Assembly: GCA_964599885.1 (NCBI GenBank) | Contig: CAZRHH010000037.1 | Location: 1-29,708 of the forward strand | From: CAZRHH01 sp964599885 | GTDB lineage: Bacteria; Chloroflexota; Dehalococcoidia; DSTF01; JACRBR01 | Length of the DNA stretch: 29,708 bases | Reading direction: 5' to 3' | Part shown: positions 24,708 through 29,708 of the stretch, piece by piece | Numbering within the stretch: position 1 is the first letter of the stretch | Layout of the letters: every line of letters starts with the position of its first letter | Notes under the pieces: generated by a model | What the model saw: only the letters and a program-made list of their open reading frames with translations | Told to the model about the DNA's origin: nothing | Databases searched by the model: none | Translations under genes and position numbers: made by a program

Positions 24708-25127
24708 ATGATCAACCTACAACGAGTCTTCATCGCGCTTTTGATCGCCGCCGGCATCTACGCCGTCGCCGCCGGCGCCGGTTTGGCGCTCGACGCCACC
24801 GGCACAATCCCCACGGGCGCGACGCACAACGACTGCGAAAACTTCCGCGAGGACATCGCCGATGAGCAGGGCATCGACGAGGAAGACGTGAAGCAGAGCG
24901 ATATCAAGGCGCTGGCGATCGCCTGTCTTGAGGGCCATGAACTCAGCAAAAGTGACGCGCTTCGGACGGAGTACCTGACGTGGGGCGCCTGGCCCGCCGT
25001 CATCTGCGCCATGATCTTCCTGATCTGGCCGGCGTGGGCGCGGATCCTGCACCACCAGGAGCAGGCCGAGCTCGCAGAAAGCGAACCGGACGCCAACAAG
25101 CCGCACACGCCGGACAAGCTGGCGTAG
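24708..25127 (+). CDS. Two-TM membrane protein of unknown function
   Basis: 139 residues. TM1 is at about 8-29 (FIALLIAAGIYAVAAGAGL) and TM2 at about 94-112 (AWPAVICAMIFLIWPAW). Between them lies an acidic, charged loop of about 65 residues with two cysteines (C38 and C74) that could form a disulfide outside the cell. The C-terminal tail is hydrophilic and Glu/Pro-rich. Ribosome binding site GGAGAAAG lies just before the ATG. No family was recognised. It sits inside the dehydrogenase run, 77 bases after gene 5, so co-transcription is likely, but a functional tie is not shown. Confidence 0.75.
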   Translation: MINLQRVFIALLIAAGIYAVAAGAGLALDATGTIPTGATHNDCENFREDIADEQGIDEEDVKQSDIKALAIACLEGHELSKSDALRTEYLTWGAWPAVICAMIFLIWPAWARILHHQEQAELAESEPDANKPHTPDKLA

Positions 25128-25258
25128 GCGCTACGAACAACCGGAGATTCCCTCGCCGGGGCGAGGTCAACAGGGCAAGCAATCAAGAAGCCGGGTGAAG
25201 CTGGCGCTAGTGGAGACCAGCACATAACCTCAGGCGAACAGACGAAAGGGAGAAGCAC

Positions 25259-26383
25259 ATGGACCTGGGACTGTCTGAAGAACAAGAGCTGTTGAAGAAC
25301 AGCGCGCGGGACTTCCTCGAGAAGGAATGCCCCGAATCGCTCGTCCGCGAGATGGAAGACGACGAGCGCGGCTACTCGCCCGACCTCTGGAAGAAGATGG
25401 CCGAGCAGGGCTGGCAGGGTTTGCTCGTGCCGGAGAACTTCGGCGGCGCGGGCTTCTCGTATCTCGACTTGATCGTGCTGATCGAAGAGTTCGGCCGCGC
25501 GCTCGTGCCCGGGCCATTCATCTCGACGGTCGTCGGCGGCACGCTGCCGCTGCTCGAAGCAGGCACCGACGCGCAGAAGACGCAGTATCTGCCGCAGATC
25601 GCCAGCGGAAACAACATCTGGACGCTGGCTTTCACCGAGCCATCGGCGCGCTTCGACGCCGAGGGCATCGCGCTCGAAGTGAAGGAAGACGGCGGCAACG
25701 TCGTGCTGAACGGCACGAAGCTCTTCATCCGCGACGCTAATGTCGCCGACTACTTCACCGTCGTTGGCCGCACGCCCGGCAGCAAGGGTGAGGACGGCAT
25801 CCAGCTCGTCATCGTCGATGCGAAGGCATCTGGCATCAGCCAGACGCAGCTCAAGACGATCGCCGCCGACAAGCAGGCCGAAGTGAAGTTCGAGAGCGTC
25901 AAAGTCTCGAAGGACAACATCATCCCCGGCGGCTGGGCGGCGTTCCAGAAGATCCAGCGCAAGGCGACCGTCATCGAGTGCGCGTATCTCGTCGGTCTCG
26001 CGCAGATGGACTTCGAGATCAGCGTCCAGTACGCGAAGGACCGCATCCAGTTCGGGCGGCCGATCGGCTCGTTCCAGGCGATCCAGCACAAGGCCGCCGA
26101 CATGGTGACGGACGTCGACGGCGCGCGCTTCATCATGTACCGCGCGGCGTGGTCCGTCGACCAGAACGAGTCCGACGCCGACCTCAACGTGCACATGGCG
26201 AAGGCGTGGTGCAGCGAGGCGACGCGGCGCGTCGTCGCGCACGGCCAACAGATCCACGGCGGCATCGGCTTCACGAAGGACTACAAGGTGCAGCTCTACT
26301 TCCGCCGCCAGAAGGCATCCGAACTCGCCTGGGGCGACGCCGACTACCACCGCGAGCTAGTGGCGGGCGAGCTTAAGCTCTAG
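25259..26383 (+). CDS. Acyl-CoA dehydrogenase-like protein 6, probable partner subunit
   Basis: 374 residues starting MDLGLSEEQELLKNSARDF, with AAGGGAG upstream. The fold marks are clear: PENFGGAGFSYLDL, the fallback loop FTEPSARFDAEG in place of the SEPGSGSDLAS loop, and FGRPIGSFQAIQHKAADM, IHGGIGFTKDY near the end. Two features set it apart from the other five. The helix-G position reads FQKIQRKATV with no Glu, and the C-terminal base position (ASELAWGDADY) also has no Glu or GTSEIQ. It therefore lacks both known catalytic bases, as in the non-catalytic chains of the alpha2-beta2 ChsE-type dehydrogenases. It may pair with one of genes 1-5. This is inference from motif loss. Confidence 0.88.
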   Translation: MDLGLSEEQELLKNSARDFLEKECPESLVREMEDDERGYSPDLWKKMAEQGWQGLLVPENFGGAGFSYLDLIVLIEEFGRALVPGPFISTVVGGTLPLLEAGTDAQKTQYLPQIASGNNIWTLAFTEPSARFDAEGIALEVKEDGGNVVLNGTKLFIRDANVADYFTVVGRTPGSKGEDGIQLVIVDAKASGISQTQLKTIAADKQAEVKFESVKVSKDNIIPGGWAAFQKIQRKATVIECAYLVGLAQMDFEISVQYAKDRIQFGRPIGSFQAIQHKAADMVTDVDGARFIMYRAAWSVDQNESDADLNVHMAKAWCSEATRRVVAHGQQIHGGIGFTKDYKVQLYFRRQKASELAWGDADYHRELVAGELKL

Positions 26384-26411
26384 TCCGGCGATTCAACGCA
26401 GAAACGCGAAA

Positions 26412-26439
26412 GAGAGGCGCACCAACCGGTGCGCCTCTC
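26412..26439 (+). terminator. Terminator of the acyl-CoA dehydrogenase run
   Basis: GAGAGGCGCACC (26412-26423) and GGTGCGCCTCTC (26428-26439) form a perfect 12-bp stem with the 4-base loop AACC, 29 bases after the last gene. No T run follows, as is common in GC-rich genomes. Confidence 0.7.
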
Positions 26440-26546
26440 CCGTCACCCGACGGCGCTTGAACAAGCACGGGAATGGAGAGCACTATACGCGCAGGTATGT
26501 ACTGAACGGTTTTGTTACGCGCCGGGTAGCTCAAGGAAGGTCTCCT

Positions 26547-27237
26547 ATGTCAAGCAGACGGCTCGCACTGACGCTTCCAGTCCGTCTTGGTAGCCGTTCT
26601 GTCCTTTCTGGTCGTGCGGGCGGTGACCTCTGGATCGGATCCCCTCGGCACGACCGACATCGGGCTGACGGACGAACAACGAGAGTCGGTTCATGGCACC
26701 GCCGTAGCCGAATCGGTAATCCAGATCCGAGCGAACGCGATCGAGTTCGGCCGATCAGGAGCTTCGCTTGACGCGCTACCGCGAGCCGAAATCCAATCGA
26801 TCACGAACATTTACAGCAGGGATTTGGCGGAGGCGGCGAAAGCAGCGGATGTCATCGTATTCGTCCAATCTGAAGGCGCCTACATAGACGAGAACGATGG
26901 ATACCTACGAATAAAGCTGCGGGTGATGGAGACGCTACAAGGCGATCCTCGCACCGATCTGGATATCGGGTTAGCAGGCGGCCCAGAGAAAACACAATCC
27001 GGTGAATGGGTCTTGGGTCTCGCGCCAGATGAACTGTACCTCAGCGTGGGCGAAACCGCGATTCTCTTGCTGGATGACGACGACTCATTCCCGGGCACGC
27101 TCCGGCAGCGGCCACACGAGGCACTGCTTGTAGAGGATGGAGTCGTCGTGTCTCGCCGCGGTTTTGCGTTCTCCTCCACCGCGGCAGGCGTGGCGGTAGA
27201 TGAAGTGCGCGCCGAGCTGAAGGGTGCCGTTCAATGA
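26547..27237 (+). pseudogene. Exported protein of unknown function, probable frameshift near its start
   Basis: The in-frame part from the TTG at 26587 has 216 residues (AVLSFLVV..., then acidic surface sequence with TLQGDPRTDLDIGL and a VGETAILLLDDDD strand). It lacks a good start: its frame is closed by TGA at 26569. A strong start exists 40 bases earlier, at ATG 26547 with AAGGAAGG upstream, in another frame. Joining the two by skipping one base near 26583 gives MSSRRLALTLPV followed by VLVAVLSFLVVRA, a normal export signal. So one base has probably been inserted, in the genome or the assembly. No family was recognised. The gene overlaps the next by four bases (ATGA), so they form an operon. 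Confidence 0.6.
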
Positions 27238-28646
27238 AACCGACACCGCCGCTACTTCTCTTGGCCGCTCTCGCGCTCGCTGCGCTTTGCGGGGCGCTGG
27301 TTGCCATCGCACAACCCGCGAGCGCGGGGCATCCACAAGGTTGGCAATATACTCAGCCAGGCGACTGCGTTGGCTCACATGGGTACGTGAGCTGCTACGA
27401 CTGGTACGTGCCTCACGCAGGCACGTGAGATCCGCTCTACCTGCGAAGCGTCAGGCAGACGAACAACCCACTCTATTGGGATTACTTCATTGGCCAAGCC
27501 GAGAATGCGTGGAACAACGCTCCCGGGCCGCAATTCTTTTCCACGAGTTCGCACGCGGAAGAAACGTTCGTATTTTACAAGACTGCCATGCCGTTTCAGG
27601 ATCCATTGGGTGCTCTGAGGCCCAATGGCGGCGTGACTTACAAATGCGATGAGGACTTTAGCAACAACAATCCTCCCTGCACCAGCCTGAACGTGAATGG
27701 TGTTTGGCAGTGGGCAGAGGTCTATTTCGATGCAAACCTCCCGTCGCAGGGGATTGATGACCGCGATGTCCATGTCATCGCACATGAAATCGGCCATGTT
27801 CTGTTATTGGATCACCATGACGTCCTTCCGCCGTACTACGACAACTTTCCCCTGATGGAGGGAGGGTACGTTCTTGACGAACCTTTCCAAATCGGTCCTG
27901 GTACAACCGAGGAAGGAAGCACGTCGCCTCCGTGCAACGTGAAGCCGATAGCCGACTACACCTTGTCAGGGATCCGGTGTATTTTCCAGTACTACAGTTC
28001 CTACGCGCCCGATCTGATTGTCACGGCCGCGCCAGGAAATAGTAGTCCATCAGAGGGAGCGAGCCCGAGCTTCCTAGTTGAGGTCAGGAACCAAGGAACC
28101 TCTGCTGCTGGCGCCTTCGCGGTGCAACTCAAGTTCAACGGTTCGGCGCGGCCCTATCCACAAGGCGTGTGCGCATTCAACTCTGGCCTCCCTGTCGCCG
28201 CGACCCAGTCATGCATAACAAGCCCAGTCACTGCGAACTTCGCTGGCGGAACCATCCTCGCGACCGTGGATTATGCGGGGCAGGTTGCGGAGAGCAACGA
28301 AGGCAACAATACGAAATCCGTAGGAACGCTTTCCGTCGTCCCGAAATCCGCCACTAGTTTGTTTATTGCCCCTCCGTATGCGGCCTACGGTTACACCGAT
28401 AACTCCGCGTTCGAGAACGGTTTCGGAATCAAACTCCAGCGCAAGGTCAACACGTGCAGCGGGTCGACGGGTTGGAGCACGTTTAGCCAGCCCCTCAACG
28501 CACCTTTGTCGGGGACTGGTCAGGCGGTTACGATCGCCCCCTTCAGCCCGGTCCTACACGGGTACTGTTACCGCGTTAAGGTCACCACACTCGGCCCGTT
28601 TGCAAACTCCAGTGAAAAGACCAGTTCGACAGTTTGGTACCCGTAA
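27234..28646 (+). pseudogene. Secreted metzincin-type protease with CARDB-like domain, interrupted by in-frame TGA
   Basis: One frame runs from ATG 27234 to 28646 (470 codons plus stop) but has a TGA at codon 65 (27426-27428). The frame is open on both sides and shows continuous coding. Order: signal peptide (LLLLAALALAALCGALVA); a segment (W-Y-G, then 'YWDYFIGQAENAWNNAPGP' after the stop) typical of the matrixin start; the zinc motif HEIGHVLLLDH (H184, H188, H194); and from about 260 a CARDB-like domain (PDLIVTAAP... 'FLVEVRNQGTSAAGAFAV') with a C-terminal beta domain. The metzincin Gly after the second His reads Leu. The fragments alone would be 64 and 352 residues, the latter without a signal peptide. 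TGA is used as a normal stop by other genes here. Confidence 0.8.
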
Positions 28647-28709
28647 GATGCGCGGCGGCGAAATACGAGAACGCTCGGAGGCGCACGACGCGGTGCGCGT
28701 CCGTTTGAG

Positions 28710-28925
28710 CTATGACATTTCCGCGTAGGCCACGCATGCTTGCACGTCTTCGCGTGTCAATCGCGGAAACGCAGCGAGAATGGCGTCAACGTCGAGGTCT
28801 TCTGCCAAGTACCGCAGCACCATCTCCACCGGCACGCGGGTGCCGCAAACGACGGGCTTTCCTGAGAGGATGGCCGGGTCGCTCATGATGCGGTCTTCGT
28901 AGCGTCTGCGGTCTGCCGACTTCAT
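28710..28925 (-). CDS. DUF433-family protein, VapB-like antitoxin
   Basis: 71 residues with the DUF433 pattern 'RIMSDPAILSGKPVVCGTRV', then PVEMVLRYLAEDLDVDAILAAFPRLTREDVQACVAY, a helix-turn-helix type module. Such proteins are usually paired with a PIN-like (DUF5615) toxin encoded directly downstream. No toxin gene is found here: the gene downstream on the minus strand is absent and the plus-strand protease ends there, so it is an orphan. ATG at 28923-28925. Confidence 0.85.
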   Translation of the reverse strand: MKSADRRRYEDRIMSDPAILSGKPVVCGTRVPVEMVLRYLAEDLDVDAILAAFPRLTREDVQACVAYAEMS

Positions 28926-28951
28926 GGCCTTAGTCTAGCCAACACAGCGTC

Positions 28952-29263
28952 CTACGGGTGCGATCGCTCTGCGATGAAGCGGAACTGCACGCGGTAAAGC
29001 AGCGTGTCAGGGCCGATGTGCGACTTCGTGTGGTCGCCGGCGAGCGCCCAGATCGCCTCGACGCTGCCGCACCCTGAACGATCGACATCGTCTTCGGACA
29101 CGAGCGCTGCCGGCATGACCGACACGTCCTCGATCGCGACCTCGCCGAAGCCGGTCTGATACGTCTTGCCGGCCTTCACCTTCGCCGACGTCCACAGCCG
29201 GAACGTCACCGTGATCTCGCCGTTCGCAACGCGCTCGCGGTCCTGCTTGCGGAATGAAACCAA
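28952..29263 (-). CDS. Probable ASCH/PUA-like protein
   Basis: 103 residues from the TTG at 29263, which has AAGGAG nine bases upstream; a longer reading from TTG 29281 would overlap that site. The start 'MVSFRKQDRERVANGEITVT' and 'FRLWTSAKVKAGKTYQTGFG' match the beta-barrel pattern (S-F-R...V-G-E-TVT-RLW...G-Y) of ASCH-like domains, which bind RNA or modified nucleotides. Its role is unknown. It lies 26 bases upstream of the DUF433 gene, on the same strand. Confidence 0.6.
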   Translation of the reverse strand: MVSFRKQDRERVANGEITVTFRLWTSAKVKAGKTYQTGFGEVAIEDVSVMPAALVSEDDVDRSGCGSVEAIWALAGDHTKSHIGPDTLLYRVQFRFIAERSHP

Positions 29264-29321
29264 ACGGTTAGGCTCCTTCAATTCTGCGGGCGCAATCTGC
29301 GGACCAGAACAAGACCGAAAC

Positions 29322-29361
29322 CTTTGCGTCCCTCTGCGCTCTCTGCGTCTTTGCGGTGAAC
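29322..29361 (-). repeat. Intergenic ACCGCAAAGxCGC repeat, copy B
   Basis: 40 bases whose reverse complement matches 23407-23446 at 35 positions. It lies right after the stop of the sulfatase fragment on the minus strand. Similar but weaker fragments follow acyl-CoA dehydrogenase 5 (24640-24690) and dehydrogenase 6 (26391-26411). Confidence 0.7.
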
Positions 29362-29708
29362 TAGCTAAGCCCCAGCCGCGCGAGCTGATCGTCCGGGGCC
29401 TCGATCTCGATCAGCGCGGAGCGCAGCCGGTCCGCGGCTTCGCGCTCGGTGCGTTCGCCGGCGCGGTTCTCGTCTTCCGACGGGTCGTTGTGCAGGTCGT
29501 AGAGGTGGTTGCCGCTGAACGGGCCGAGCGCCCAGTACGGCAGCCGGTCGCCCTGCACGAACGGCTGACGGATCACAGGCACCGTCGAGCCCGGCATGCG
29601 GTCGAGCCAGGCACGATCGTCGGGCAACGGCAGCCGCAGCTTCGGATAGCGCGCGACGGGCATCGTCGACCAGCGGTTCGACCACATCGAGAGCGGCGCG
29701 TTCTCGCC
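29361..29708 (-). CDS. Sulfatase family protein, C-terminal fragment cut by window edge
   Basis: The frame is open to the right edge, so only the last about 115 residues are seen. GENAPLSMWSNRWSTMP (from the edge), 'PVIRQPFVQGDRLPYWALGP' and YDLHNDPSEDENRAG are typical of the C-terminal part of arylsulfatase/phosphonate monoester hydrolase-type enzymes, where the last strand sits beside the active site. The catalytic Cys-x-Pro-x-Arg motif is outside the window. The start cannot be seen. Confidence 0.8.
   Translation of the reverse strand, partial: GENAPLSMWSNRWSTMPVARYPKLRLPLPDDRAWLDRMPGSTVPVIRQPFVQGDRLPYWALGPFSGNHLYDLHNDPSEDENRAGERTEREAADRLRSALIEIEAPDDQLARLGLS

Noticed and set aside
27426..27428. 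Selenocysteine codon in the protease
   Set aside because: TGA ends other genes in the window, the site is outside the zinc motif, and no Sec machinery or clear SECIS-like stem was seen.

Overview
The window is high-GC bacterial chromosome. Secreted proteins with long Thr/Pro-rich linkers and dockerin-like C-termini, a RecG with an N-terminal extension and a large set of acyl-CoA dehydrogenases suggest a Chloroflexota lineage (Dehalococcoidia-like, perhaps a metagenome-assembled genome). That placement rests on gene content and style; no marker gene was compared.

Layout. 1-3.1 kb: the end of a GT4 glycosyltransferase, then an SDR oxidoreductase and a Fic protein on the minus strand. 3.1-5.7 kb: recG. 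5.9-6.7 kb: a beta-rich protein of unknown function (minus). 6.87-7.63 kb: a tRNA-Ala(GGC) gene followed by two exact 341-bp tandem copies of a small cassette. Each cassette carries an 85-codon GIY-YIG nuclease gene and ends in another copy of the tRNA 3' portion. This is the most unusual locus in the window. 7.7-15.4 kb: two divergent secreted, linker-rich, dockerin-tailed proteins with nearly identical C-terminal modules, on either side of an MFS exporter. 15.6-17.0 kb: a small conserved protein and a nuclease-like protein fused to a region with an HExxH motif.

17.1-26.4 kb: a TetR regulator with a clear promoter and overlapping palindromes, then a same-strand run of six acyl-CoA dehydrogenase genes. 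Five have a helix-G glutamate (LDFERS motif). The sixth lacks both usual catalytic-base positions and may be a non-catalytic partner subunit. A 131-residue four-helix-bundle (S23/IVP-type) cassette bounded by 28-bp inverted repeats, and a two-TM protein gene, lie within the run. A strong hairpin closes it. The layout suggests acyl-CoA beta-oxidation of one or more unusual substrates under TetR control.

26.5-28.65 kb: an exported-protein operon that looks damaged. The first gene appears to have lost its signal-peptide start through a frameshift, and the second, a metzincin-type protease with a CARDB-like domain, has an in-frame TGA. 28.7-29.7 kb: a DUF433 antitoxin-like gene, an ASCH-like gene and the C-terminal end of a sulfatase (all minus). 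No stretch longer than about 300 bases lacks a gene. Several intergenic gaps hold members of short dispersed repeat families.
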